Origin: DAOVIY01 sp964441595
GTDB taxonomy: Bacteria; Patescibacteriota; Minisyncoccia; UBA6257
NCBI GenBank assembly: GCA_964441595.1
Contig: CAYTXM010000010.1
Location: forward strand, 1 to 19,984
Reading direction: 5' to 3'
DNA length: 19,984 nt
Shown piece by piece: positions 7,303 through 14,830 of the stretch. A program made the position numbers and the translations under genes. The stretch's first letter is position 1. Each line of letters opens with the position of its first letter. Under the pieces are notes generated by a model, which was not told where the DNA came from, did no database searches, and saw only the letters and a program-made list of their open reading frames with translations.

Positions 7303-7387
7303 TGGCGGAGGGGACAGGACTCGAACCTGCAAGCCCTTACGGGCACCAGTTTTCAAGACTGGCGCATTACCATTCTGCCACCCCTCC
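7303..7387 (-). tRNA. tRNA-Ser(TGA) with encoded CCA
   Basis: Class II tRNA on the minus strand: acceptor GGAGGGG/CCCCTCC, discriminator G (7306), then CCA (7305-7303). Anticodon loop CTTGAAA with TGA at 7355-7353; a long variable arm (GCCCGTAAGGGC) as in serine tRNAs; T-arm GCAGG-TTCGAGT-CCTGT. It is the only one of the eight tRNA genes here with CCA directly after the discriminator. Confidence 0.94.
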
Positions 7388-7398
7388 AAAAGGAGTTG

Positions 7399-7469
7399 TG
7401 CCCCCACCAGGATTCGAACCTGGATTAATGGCTTAAGAGGCCACTACTCTGCCGTTGAGTTATGGGGGC
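7399..7469 (-). tRNA. tRNA-Lys(CTT)
   Basis: A 71-nt tRNA on the minus strand: acceptor GCCCCCA/TGGGGGC, discriminator A, short D-arm ACTC-AACGGCA-GAGT, anticodon stem GTGGC/GCCAT with loop CTCTTAA (CTT at 7437-7435), T-arm CCAGG-TTCGAAT-CCTGG. No CCA is encoded (CAA follows). It is 11 nt upstream of tRNA-Ser(TGA). Confidence 0.94.
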
Positions 7470-7486
7470 TTAAATAATTTATATTG

Positions 7487-7560
7487 TGCCCTCGGCAGGA
7501 CTCGAACCTGCAACCTTGTGGTTCGAAGCCACACACTCTATCCAGTTGAGCTACGAGGGC
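7487..7560 (-). tRNA. tRNA-Arg(TCG)
   Basis: A 74-nt tRNA on the minus strand: acceptor GCCCTCG/CGAGGGC, discriminator A, anticodon stem TGTGG/CCACA with loop CTTCGAA (TCG at 7526-7524), T-arm GCAGG-TTCGAGT-CCTGC. No CCA is encoded (CAA follows). First gene of the minus-strand tRNA-infB unit. A weak candidate promoter upstream has TTGATA (7609-7604) and TAAAAT (7584-7579), but with a long 19-nt spacer. Confidence 0.95.
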
Positions 7561-7564
7561 ATGA

Positions 7565-7593
7565 TTGAAAAAAAATCAATTTTACTTTATGAT
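7565..7593 (+). promoter_or_regulatory. Candidate promoter for the cca operon
   Basis: TTGAAA (7565-7570), a 17-nt spacer and TATGAT (7588-7593). The leader would be about 90 nt, long for this window, and the region 7620-7689 is so AT-rich that other -10 candidates nearer the ATG (such as TTAAAAT at 7631-7637) cannot be excluded. Confidence 0.35.
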
Positions 7594-7689
7594 AAGAAGA
7601 GGCTATCAACTATTCATTATTTAATATACGTTAAAATATATTAAAAATTAAAATAAAAGTATTTTAATTATAGTAAAAAAGCTATAAAT

Positions 7690-9219
7690 ATGCAAATACC
7701 GTTGGAAGTATTAGAAATAATAAAAAAACTTAATCAGGCTGATTTTGAGGCCTATATTGTTGGTGGATGTGTTCGTGATTCTATTTTACAAAATCAGTCA
7801 GTTATAAAGCCAAAAGATTGGGATATTACTACAAATGCCTCGCCAGAGCAAATTCAAAAGCTCTTTCCTGAGAGTGTTTATGAAAATAAATTTGGTACTG
7901 TTTTAATAAAAACTGATTCAAAAAATCCAGATTTAAAAATCATTGAAGTTACTACGTTTAGAAAAGAAGGAAAATACAGTGATAAACGTCATCCTGACAA
8001 AATAGAATTTGCTGAAACAATTGAAGAAGATTTAAGTCGCCGTGATTTCACTGTTAATGCAATGGCTCTTCGCCTTGAAACGCAAAACTTAAAACTTAAA
8101 ACTAAAGAAAAAAGTTATAAGCTGCAAGCTGCAAATTACAAAATTATTGATCCTTTTAATGGGCAAAAAGACCTGCAAAAAAAATTTATCAGAGCAGTAG
8201 GGAACCCAAAAGAACGATTTTCTGAAGATGGCTTACGTTTAATGCGAGCTATTCGTTTTGCCTGCGAATTAAATTTTCAAATAGAGCCACAAACATTAAA
8301 TGCCATAAAAAACAATGCTTCTCTTCTCAGTTTTATTTCTAAAGAAAGAATTCGGGATGAATTAATAAAAATTATTAATGCCTCGCAAGCTGTTAAGGGA
8401 ATTTTCCTTTTACAAGAAAATGATTTGTTAAAACAAATTATTCCGGAATTAGAAAAAGGCATTGGAGTAACTCAAAATAAGCACCATATTTATACTGTTT
8501 GGAAACATGCTTGGCGCTCTTTGGATTATGCTTGCAAAAAAGAATATAGTTTAGAAGTAAGATTGGCTAGTTTATTCCACGACATTGGAAAACCATATAC
8601 GAAAGAAGGAGAAGGCATAGATTCTACTTTTTATAATCATGAATGGAAAGGAGCAAAAATTACAGCCCGTATTCTTAGCCGTTTAAAATTTCCTAAAGAT
8701 AAAGCAGAAAAAATTATTAAATTAGTGCGTTGCCATGGTTTTGTTTATGATACAGAAATTACTACAGATGCTGCTATCCGTAGATTATTAGTTAAAGTCG
8801 GAAAAGAAAATATTCAAGAATTAGCTCAAGTAAGAGAAGCTGACAGAATAGGATCTGGGTGCCCTAAAGCTCTTCCGTTTCGTCTTCGTCATTTTTTATT
8901 TCGCGTAGAAAAAGTATTACAGGAGTTAGGAGGACAACAACCATCTCTTAAAATATTAAAAATAAATGGCAATGATATAATTGAAGCACTACACATTAAA
9001 CCAAGTCCTAAGATTGGAGCAATTTTAAGTATTTTGTTAGAACAAGTATTAGATGATTCTAAAAAAAATAATAAAAAATATTTAAAAAAAGAGGCGAAAG
9101 AATTAAATCATCTTTCTGAAAATGAATTAAAGAAAAAACAAAAAATAGCTGAAAAAAAATACAAAAATCTTTTAGAAGAGAATGAAGAAGAAATTAAAAA
9201 AAAGTATTATGTAAATTAA
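7690..9219 (+). CDS. cca: CCA-adding tRNA nucleotidyltransferase with HD domain
   Basis: Adds or repairs the 3' CCA end of tRNAs. The 509 residues hold the class II nucleotidyltransferase head: GGCVRD (25-30), the metal-binding pair D43/D45 in KDWDIT, TTFRKEG, and RRDFTVNAMA (118-127); then the RNA-binding neck (ERFSEDGLRLMRAIRFACEL) and an HD domain with H297/D298 in LFHDIGKP. Seven of the eight tRNA genes in the window lack CCA, so this activity is needed. Two oddities: residues 130-150 are a Lys/Leu-rich insert written in direct repeats at DNA level, and the last 55 or so residues are a Lys/Glu-rich, coiled-coil-like tail. The gene ends exactly one base before tRNA-Pro. The ATG at 7690 has no Shine-Dalgarno. 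Poly(A) polymerase is an alternative for this superfamily, but the HD domain and tRNA context favour CCA addition. Confidence 0.92.
   Translation: MQIPLEVLEIIKKLNQADFEAYIVGGCVRDSILQNQSVIKPKDWDITTNASPEQIQKLFPESVYENKFGTVLIKTDSKNPDLKIIEVTTFRKEGKYSDKRHPDKIEFAETIEEDLSRRDFTVNAMALRLETQNLKLKTKEKSYKLQAANYKIIDPFNGQKDLQKKFIRAVGNPKERFSEDGLRLMRAIRFACELNFQIEPQTLNAIKNNASLLSFISKERIRDELIKIINASQAVKGIFLLQENDLLKQIIPELEKGIGVTQNKHHIYTVWKHAWRSLDYACKKEYSLEVRLASLFHDIGKPYTKEGEGIDSTFYNHEWKGAKITARILSRLKFPKDKAEKIIKLVRCHGFVYDTEITTDAAIRRLLVKVGKENIQELAQVREADRIGSGCPKALPFRLRHFLFRVEKVLQELGGQQPSLKILKINGNDIIEALHIKPSPKIGAILSILLEQVLDDSKKNNKKYLKKEAKELNHLSENELKKKQKIAEKKYKNLLEENEEEIKKKYYVN
8077..8142 (+). repeat. Short direct repeats forming an in-frame insert in cca
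   Basis: Within cca, AAAACTTAAAACTTAAAACT (8090-8109) repeats AAAACTT, and further on AAGCTGCAAGCTGCAAA repeats AAGCTGC. The stretch encodes Thr-Gln-Asn-Leu-Lys-Leu-Lys and Lys-Leu-Gln-Ala-Ala, between RRDFTVNAMA and the IIDPF element, where related enzymes have only a short link. Confidence 0.6.
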
Positions 9220-9290
9220 CGGGCCGTAGTGTAGTGGTAGCACGAGTCCCCCGGGAGGATTTAGCCCGAGTTCAAATCTCGGCGGCCCGA
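9220..9290 (+). tRNA. tRNA-Pro(CGG) with C at position 33
   Basis: A 71-nt tRNA: acceptor CGGGCCG/CGGCCCG with the C1-G72 pair and A73 typical of bacterial proline tRNA, D-arm GTGT-AGTGGTA-GCAC, anticodon stem AGTCC/GGATT, loop CCCGGGA, T-arm CCGAG-TTCAAAT-CTCGG. The anticodon is CGG (9252-9254) with G37, as in tRNA-Pro. Position 33 is C (9251) instead of the nearly universal T. No CCA is encoded (CAA follows). The 5' end is the base directly after the cca stop codon; uppP starts 8 nt after the 3' end. Confidence 0.9.
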
Positions 9291-9298
9291 CAAATATT

Positions 9299-10051
9299 AT
9301 GAATATATTCCAAACAATTATTTTAGCTATTACGCAAGGCGTAACTGAATTCTTGCCAGTTTCCAGTTCTGGTCATTTAGCTGTATTGCAGATTCTCTGG
9401 GATTTGCCAAAATCTTCAATAACATTTGACGCACTGCTTCATTTTGGAACACTGGGAGCAATATTAACAGTATTTTGGCAAGAGATTAAAAAAATGTTTT
9501 TAAATAAAAATTGGCGATTAATTAAACTTATTGCGATAGCAACAATCCCAGCAACAATCCTCGGTTTTCTTTTTCAAGCAAAAGTAGAACAAAGTTTTAT
9601 ATCGTTAAAATTTATTGGTTTCTCTTTTTTAATTACTGCTTTGTTTCTTTTCTTAACTAAGTTTTCAAAAACACAAAAAGATACAATATCCTGGCTTGAT
9701 GCTCTAATAATAGGAATTGCTCAAGCGCTTGCTCTTTTCCCGGGCATTTCCCGTTCTGGACTTACTATTTCTACTGGATTATTAAGAAAATTAAAACCAG
9801 AAATCGCTTATAAATTTTCTTTTCTTTTAGCTATTCCTGTCACTTTGGGAGCTGTTATTATACAACTACCAAATTTAATACAACAGGGAGGAAATAATTA
9901 TTTATTAAATGGAATAGGAATGTTAGTTTCATTTTTTATAGGAATTATTAGTTTAAAAATCTTAGAAAGAATATTAAAGAAAGGAAAACTTTTTTGGTTC
10001 TCTCTTTATCTAATAACAATAGGCATGGTAATCTTAATGCAGTTATGCTAA
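9299..10051 (+). CDS. uppP: Undecaprenyl-diphosphate phosphatase (UppP/BacA family)
   Basis: Integral membrane enzyme that dephosphorylates undecaprenyl diphosphate to recycle the lipid carrier for peptidoglycan and other surface polymers. The 250 residues are slightly shorter than E. coli BacA (273). Both family signatures are present: TQGVTEFLPVSSSGHLAVLQ at residues 12-31 (with the conserved Glu17 and Ser-rich motif) and FPGISRSGLTISTGLL at 147-162, which hold the catalytic Glu, Ser and Arg. The rest is a series of hydrophobic helices. It sits 8 nt after tRNA-Pro and its last 7 nt overlap argS, so it must be co-transcribed with both. Confidence 0.95.
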   Translation: MNIFQTIILAITQGVTEFLPVSSSGHLAVLQILWDLPKSSITFDALLHFGTLGAILTVFWQEIKKMFLNKNWRLIKLIAIATIPATILGFLFQAKVEQSFISLKFIGFSFLITALFLFLTKFSKTQKDTISWLDALIIGIAQALALFPGISRSGLTISTGLLRKLKPEIAYKFSFLLAIPVTLGAVIIQLPNLIQQGGNNYLLNGIGMLVSFFIGIISLKILERILKKGKLFWFSLYLITIGMVILMQLC

Positions 10052-11775
10052 AACAAACAATTAAAAACTTCGTTCAAAAATCATGTGAAAAAGCGGCCAT
10101 AAAAAATAAATGGCTCATTTCTTCTATTCCTGATGTTTTATTAGAAACACCAATAGATAAACAATATGGCGATTATAGTACAACTTTAGCTTTTTCTATA
10201 AGTGAAAGTATTAAAAACGCACCTTCTGAAATTGCCGCAATTTTAATAAATCAGATGCGGAAAAAATTACCAAAAGAAATAATAAAAATAGAATTAGCTA
10301 AAAATGGATTTATCAATTTCTATATTAATAAAATTTTTATCCAAAAAGAATTAGAAACTATCTACAAGCAAAAAACAAAATTTGGGCTTTCAAAGATTGG
10401 TAAAAATAAAACAATAATAATTGATTACTCTTCACCTAATATTGCCAAACCGATGCACATTGGACATTTACGTTCCACTATTATTGGCGAAACATTAGCT
10501 AATTTATATGAGATGTTGGGTTATAAAATTATTCGCTGGAATTATCTTGGCGATTGGGGCACTCAATTTGGAAAATTAATCGCCGCATACAAACTTTGGG
10601 GAGAAAAAAATGAAATAGAAAAAAATCCTATTCCTACCCTTCTCTCCTTATATATAAAATTCCATGAAGAAGTGAAAAACAATCCAGATTTGGAGAAATT
10701 AGGACAAGAAGAATTCAAAAAATTAGAAAAAGGCGACAAAAAAAATAGAAAATTATGGCTTTGGTTCAAAAAAGAATCAATTAAAGATTTTCAAAAGATA
10801 TACGGGCTTTTAGATATTAAATTTGACCTTATTTTAGGCGAGAGTTTTCTTGAAAAAGATTTAATACCATTGATAAGTCTTTTGAAAAAAAAGAATTTAA
10901 CGCAAAAAAGCGAAGGAGCGCTTATTATTCCATTGGAAAAATATAATCTTCCTCCTGCTTTAATCCAAAAATCAGACGAGGCCAGCTTATACCTTACCCG
11001 CGATTTAGCTTTATTAAAATATCGTCTTACAAAATATTGTCCTGCAAAAATTCTCTATATTGTCGGCAACGAACAAGACGTTCATTTTAAACAACTTTTT
11101 ACTATAGCAAAAATTATTTTTCCAAATAAAAAAACCGAATTGGCTCATATCAAGTTCGGTTTAGTTCTATCAGAAAAAAAGAAAAAGTTTTCTACCAGAG
11201 AAGGAGAGATTATTCCTCTTGAACAAGTCATTAATCAGGTAATTACAAACTCATTAGAAATAATTAAAGAGAAAAAACCAGAGTGGCCATTATCAAAACA
11301 AAAAAAATTAGCGCAAACAATCGCTGTTGGGGCCTTAAAATTCAATGATTTAAAATCATTTCGTTCTTCTGATATTATTTTCAATTGGAAAAAAATGCTT
11401 GATTTTTCTGGAGACACCAGTGTTTACCTCCAATATTCATATGCCCGTATAAATAAAATCCTTACAAAAGCAAAGAAAATAGGAAAATATGATTACAAAT
11501 TATTAAATCATGAATTAGAAATTTCCCTCATAAAAAAAATATCTGAGTTTCCAGAAACGATTCAAATCAGCGCTGAAAGATATTCGCCAAATAATTTAGC
11601 TACTTACCTTTTATCATTAGCAGATTTAACTAATAAATATTATGAAACTGTACCTGTGTTAAAAGAAAAAAATAAAATCAGACAAAATGCCCAGCTTGTT
11701 CTTCTAAAAATAATTACTAATGTTTTTCAAAACGGATTAGAAGTATTGGGAATACGAGTTTTAAGCGAAATATAG
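10045..11775 (+). CDS. argS: Arginyl-tRNA synthetase
   Basis: Class I aminoacyl-tRNA synthetase charging tRNA-Arg. The 576 residues are a normal length. The N-terminal domain carries YGDYSTTLAF (41-50); the catalytic core starts at SPNIAKPMHIGHLRSTIIGE with HIGH at 138-141, then YLGDWGTQFGKL; the KMSKS equivalent is KFSTREG (FSTR at 382-385), the usual degenerate form in ArgRS; the C-terminal anticodon-binding DALR domain includes VYLQYSYARI. The start is placed at ATG 10045, which overlaps the uppP stop by 7 nt. A longer open frame from 9994 would run deep into uppP with non-conserved residues. A terminator follows at 11819. Confidence 0.96.
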   Translation: MLKQTIKNFVQKSCEKAAIKNKWLISSIPDVLLETPIDKQYGDYSTTLAFSISESIKNAPSEIAAILINQMRKKLPKEIIKIELAKNGFINFYINKIFIQKELETIYKQKTKFGLSKIGKNKTIIIDYSSPNIAKPMHIGHLRSTIIGETLANLYEMLGYKIIRWNYLGDWGTQFGKLIAAYKLWGEKNEIEKNPIPTLLSLYIKFHEEVKNNPDLEKLGQEEFKKLEKGDKKNRKLWLWFKKESIKDFQKIYGLLDIKFDLILGESFLEKDLIPLISLLKKKNLTQKSEGALIIPLEKYNLPPALIQKSDEASLYLTRDLALLKYRLTKYCPAKILYIVGNEQDVHFKQLFTIAKIIFPNKKTELAHIKFGLVLSEKKKKFSTREGEIIPLEQVINQVITNSLEIIKEKKPEWPLSKQKKLAQTIAVGALKFNDLKSFRSSDIIFNWKKMLDFSGDTSVYLQYSYARINKILTKAKKIGKYDYKLLNHELEISLIKKISEFPETIQISAERYSPNNLATYLLSLADLTNKYYETVPVLKEKNKIRQNAQLVLLKIITNVFQNGLEVLGIRVLSEI

Positions 11776-11788
11776 GAATAAAAGAGGA

Positions 11789-11817
11789 TTGATTTTTGGA
11801 AAAATAAGAGTTAAAAT
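11789..11817 (+). promoter_or_regulatory. Candidate promoter of the tRNA-Gly/trpS unit
   Basis: TTGATT (11789-11794), a 17-nt spacer and TAAAAT (11812-11817). Start would fall near 11824, inside the left arm of the argS terminator hairpin, so the new transcript would lack part of that hairpin and escape it. The leader before mature tRNA-Gly is about 30 nt. Confidence 0.45.
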
Positions 11818-11818
11818 A

Positions 11819-11849
11819 AAAAGAGGTCTTTTAAAGATCTCTTTTATTT
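11819..11849 (+). terminator. Intrinsic terminator after argS
   Basis: AAAAGAGGTC (11819-11828) pairs with GATCTCTTTT (11836-11845) through ten pairs including one G-U, loop TTTTAAA, and T-rich continuation ATTT. It lies 43 nt after the argS stop and just before tRNA-Gly. Confidence 0.65.
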
Positions 11850-11853
11850 ACCT

Positions 11854-11924
11854 GCGGGTATAGTATAGTGGTAGTATGGAACCCTTCCAAGGTTCAGACA
11901 CGGGTTCGAATCCCGTTACCCGCT
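11854..11924 (+). tRNA. tRNA-Gly(TCC)
   Basis: A 71-nt tRNA: acceptor GCGGGTA/TACCCGC, discriminator T as usual for glycine, anticodon stem GAACC/GGTTC with loop CTTCCAA (TCC at 11886-11888), T-arm ACGGG-TTCGAAT-CCCGT. No CCA is encoded (CTA follows). trpS starts 8 nt after its 3' end. Confidence 0.95.
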
Positions 11925-11932
11925 CTAAATCT

Positions 11933-12943
11933 ATGGATAAAAAAGAAAAAAAAGACAATTTAAAAACCCGAATTTTCTCTGGTAGCAGACCTACTGGTTT
12001 TCTTCATTTAGGCAATTATTTTGGTGGTTTAAAGGGATATATTGAACTCCAGAACAAAAAGAATTATGATTGCATTTATGCTGTTGTAGATCTTCATGGC
12101 ATTACTTCACCATATGACCCAAAGACCTTTCAAAAAAATGTTCGAGAAGTAGTTTTAGAATATTTAGCATGCGGTTTGGACCCTAAAAAATGTCATCTAA
12201 TAATTCAATCTCAAATTCCAGAACATATTGAATTAGCTTATTTATTAAGCACAATTTATCCAGTGTCTCGTTTAGAACAACTGCCTACTTATAAAGACAA
12301 GAAAAAAGAACAACCTGAATATATTAATATGGGGCTTTTTTATTATCCAATTCTTATGGCAGCGGATATTCTCTTATATAAAGCTCAATTTGTTCCAGTT
12401 GGCAAAGACCAAGCTCCCCATTTAGAAGTAACAAGAGAAATTGCACGAGCTTTTAATCGTCATTTTGGACAAACTTTCCCTGAACCTGAAACATATTTTA
12501 TGCAACATTCCTACATCCCTTCTTTAACTGGTGAAGGTAAAATGTCAAAATCAAAACCGAATAGCTATATTAATTTAATTGACGATTTACCCACTATCAA
12601 AGAAAAACTAGCAAAAGTTCCAACTGATTCAGGAAAAGGCGCAAAAATACCAGAAAAAGGCGGAGTGGCTGTCTTACTAATATTAGTTGAATTATTTGAA
12701 GGCAAGGAAAAAAGAAAAAAATATGAAAAACTTTATCTTGATTCGGGAATAAAATATAAAGAACTGAAAGACGAACTTGCTAAAGCTATATATAAAGAAT
12801 TAAAACCAATCCAAGAAAAAAGAAAATATTATGAAAAACAACCTAAAATAGTAGACAAAATATTAGAAGAGGGGAAAAAATATGCGTCTCAAATTGCTCA
12901 ACAAACACTTGGGGAGGTAAAAGAAAAGATGGGATTGTTGTAG
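11933..12943 (+). CDS. trpS: Tryptophanyl-tRNA synthetase
   Basis: Class I aminoacyl-tRNA synthetase charging tRNA-Trp; 336 residues, the normal bacterial length. SGSRPTGFLHLGNYFGGLKG carries the HIGH-type motif as HLGN (25-28); YYPILMAADILLYKAQFVPVGKDQAPHLE is the tryptophan/adenylate pocket typical of TrpRS; KMSKS is intact at 203-207 (GEGKMSKSKPNSYINL). The start is ATG 11933; an in-frame ATG at 11876 lies inside tRNA-Gly and is rejected. With tRNA excision the leader would be about 8 nt. The ABC transporter genes follow after 20 nt without a terminator, so they are probably one transcript. Confidence 0.96.
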   Translation: MDKKEKKDNLKTRIFSGSRPTGFLHLGNYFGGLKGYIELQNKKNYDCIYAVVDLHGITSPYDPKTFQKNVREVVLEYLACGLDPKKCHLIIQSQIPEHIELAYLLSTIYPVSRLEQLPTYKDKKKEQPEYINMGLFYYPILMAADILLYKAQFVPVGKDQAPHLEVTREIARAFNRHFGQTFPEPETYFMQHSYIPSLTGEGKMSKSKPNSYINLIDDLPTIKEKLAKVPTDSGKGAKIPEKGGVAVLLILVELFEGKEKRKKYEKLYLDSGIKYKELKDELAKAIYKELKPIQEKRKYYEKQPKIVDKILEEGKKYASQIAQQTLGEVKEKMGLL

Positions 12944-12963
12944 AATTTTTAATTTTAATTTAA

Positions 12964-14052
12964 ATGGATACATTGTCTTCTTCTGCTGAAAATACCGAAG
13001 AAAATCAAAACAATATATCAGAGGTTATTCAAGTAAAAAATCTCAAAAAAAGATATAAACATGTAACAGCCCTTGATGGGATTTCTTTTTCCGTGAAAAG
13101 AGGCGAGATTTTTGGTTTCTTAGGCCCTAATGGGGCAGGAAAAACTACAACAATTAATATCCTCTGCACACTTGTTTTGCCTGATTCTGGATTAGCATAT
13201 GTTAATGGCTATCATACAACAAATGAGCCCGATTCTGTAAGAGAATCTATTGGTTTGGTTTTTCAGGAAACAACTTTGGATAACCATTTAACTGCTGAAG
13301 AAAATCTTTATCTTCATGCGATGCTTTATGGAGTTTCCAGAAAAGATTTTATTAAAAGGAAAAGAGAAATCTTAAAGCTATGCGAACTTTGGGGTAAAAG
13401 AAAAATGAAAGTTGAAACATTCTCAGGCGGTATGAAAAGAAGACTAGAGCTTGTCCGTGCTCTAATACATTGGCCCCAAATTCTATTTCTGGATGAACCA
13501 ACTGTTGGATTAGACCCGCAAACACGAAAAAAAATCTGGGATTATATCTTTGCTGTAAGAAACAAAAAAAACACAACAATTTTTTTAACTACTCAATATC
13601 TAAATGAGGCTGAAAGATGCGACAGAATCGCTATTATAGACAATGGAAAAATTGTAGCAATTAATACCCCAAAAAATCTGAAAAGAATGATTGGCGGAGA
13701 TATCATTATTTTCAAAACTGAGAATAATAAACAAGCAGAAATAGAATTCCGAAAAAAATTTCCTAAATATTCAATTAAATGGGTTGGTAAAGAATTAAGG
13801 GTTGAAATAGATAATGGTGATAAATTCTTACCAATATTAGTTAAAGCTATTAGCCCTCATATTACTTCAATGCAATTAAGACAACCTACCTTAGAGGATG
13901 TTTTTTTAGAGATTACGGGCAGAAGAATTAGAGAAGAAATTAATGGGGAACTGGAAGAAGAAAATCAAAAATTTGATATAACTTCTTTGTTTACTCTCTT
14001 CAATTCGCCAGAAATAAAAGAAGAAAACCAAAAACAGAAGAATAATGAATAA
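12964..14052 (+). CDS. ABC transporter ATP-binding protein, DrrA-like
   Basis: ATPase subunit of an ABC-2 type exporter; the cytoplasmic motor for the permease encoded next. 362 residues: a 20-residue acidic/Ser-rich N-terminal tail, Walker A GPNGAGKT (54-61), Q-loop VFQE (99-102), signature FSGGMKRR (153-160), Walker B ILFLDEPT (173-180) and switch region LTTQYLNEA, where Gln replaces the usual His as is common in DrrA-type proteins. A C-terminal regulatory domain follows (LEDVFLEITG at about 312-321) and a charged tail. The family exports antibiotics, lipids or polysaccharides; the substrate here cannot be told from sequence. Its last 8 nt overlap the permease gene. Confidence 0.93.
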   Translation: MDTLSSSAENTEENQNNISEVIQVKNLKKRYKHVTALDGISFSVKRGEIFGFLGPNGAGKTTTINILCTLVLPDSGLAYVNGYHTTNEPDSVRESIGLVFQETTLDNHLTAEENLYLHAMLYGVSRKDFIKRKREILKLCELWGKRKMKVETFSGGMKRRLELVRALIHWPQILFLDEPTVGLDPQTRKKIWDYIFAVRNKKNTTIFLTTQYLNEAERCDRIAIIDNGKIVAINTPKNLKRMIGGDIIIFKTENNKQAEIEFRKKFPKYSIKWVGKELRVEIDNGDKFLPILVKAISPHITSMQLRQPTLEDVFLEITGRRIREEINGELEEENQKFDITSLFTLFNSPEIKEENQKQKNNE

Positions 14053-14830
14053 AAAATTACAAACTCTTTATGTAATCTGGTATAGAGAAGTGCTTATTTA
14101 TTTACGCAATTCTTTAAAATTCTTCACTTCTATCTTTTTACCCCTTTTAATTTTAATATTCTTTGGCACGGGATTAAAAACGATATTTCCTACCCCTATT
14201 TTACATTATGATTTTGCCCAATTCTTTTTTCCTGGAATATTAGGTTTAAGTATTAGTGTTATGGCTATTTCGTCCACCATGTCTATTGTCTGGGATAGAG
14301 AATTCGGATTTTTAAAAGAAATTCTGGTTTCTCCCATTAGTAGATCATACATTGCTTTAGGAAAAATTTTAGGAGCAACAACTACGGCCCTTTTACAAGG
14401 TACTCTTATTTTACTGACAATGCCCTATTTGGGTATTCATTTTGACATACCTTCATTTATAAAAATTATTCTTGTGATTTTTCTTATTGGCTATGGAATG
14501 GCCGCTTTGGGAATTTTCTTTGCCTCGCGCTTGAAAAGAATAGAAAGCTTTTCCATCCTTTCTCAAATAATTATTGCGCCAATGGCTTTTCTCTCTGGAG
14601 CTTTTTTCCCATTAAAAAATGTTCCTTACTGGATGGCAACTATGGCACACTATAATCCCTTAGCCTATAGTGTAGATGCCCTGCGTTGGGTTGTGCTTTC
14701 TAAATCTTTAAACAATGAAGAAATTTTACTTATGACTACGCATTCCCTGCCTATATGTATTGTTTTTCTTCTTGCTTTTAATATTATCATAACGATTCTT
14801 AGCATCCGAGTGTTCAAAAAATTGAATTAA
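14045..14830 (+). CDS. ABC-2 type transporter permease
   Basis: Membrane subunit of the exporter with the preceding ATPase. 261 residues with six likely membrane helices at about 25-45, 60-82, 105-130, 137-162, 170-192 and 235-258. The family-typical stretch SGAFFPLKNVPYWMATMAHYNPLAYSVDALR lies between helices 5 and 6, and REVLIYLRNSLKFFTSIFLPLL at the N-terminus matches DrrB/NodJ-type permeases. It starts inside the end of the ATPase gene (8-nt overlap), which indicates translational coupling. Substrate unknown. Confidence 0.92.
   Translation: MNKKLQTLYVIWYREVLIYLRNSLKFFTSIFLPLLILIFFGTGLKTIFPTPILHYDFAQFFFPGILGLSISVMAISSTMSIVWDREFGFLKEILVSPISRSYIALGKILGATTTALLQGTLILLTMPYLGIHFDIPSFIKIILVIFLIGYGMAALGIFFASRLKRIESFSILSQIIIAPMAFLSGAFFPLKNVPYWMATMAHYNPLAYSVDALRWVVLSKSLNNEEILLMTTHSLPICIVFLLAFNIIITILSIRVFKKLN

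Noticed and set aside
7271..7477. Plus-strand open frame over tRNA-Ser and tRNA-Lys (GGGDRTRTCKPLRAP type)
   Set aside because: Same tRNA-antisense artefact; the sequence is explained by two tRNAs.
9994..10044. Longer argS start inside uppP
   Set aside because: The added 17 residues are read out of frame from uppP coding sequence; ATG 10045 gives the normal ArgRS N-terminus.
11876..11932. Longer trpS start
   Set aside because: It begins inside tRNA-Gly; ATG 11933 gives a standard-length TrpRS.
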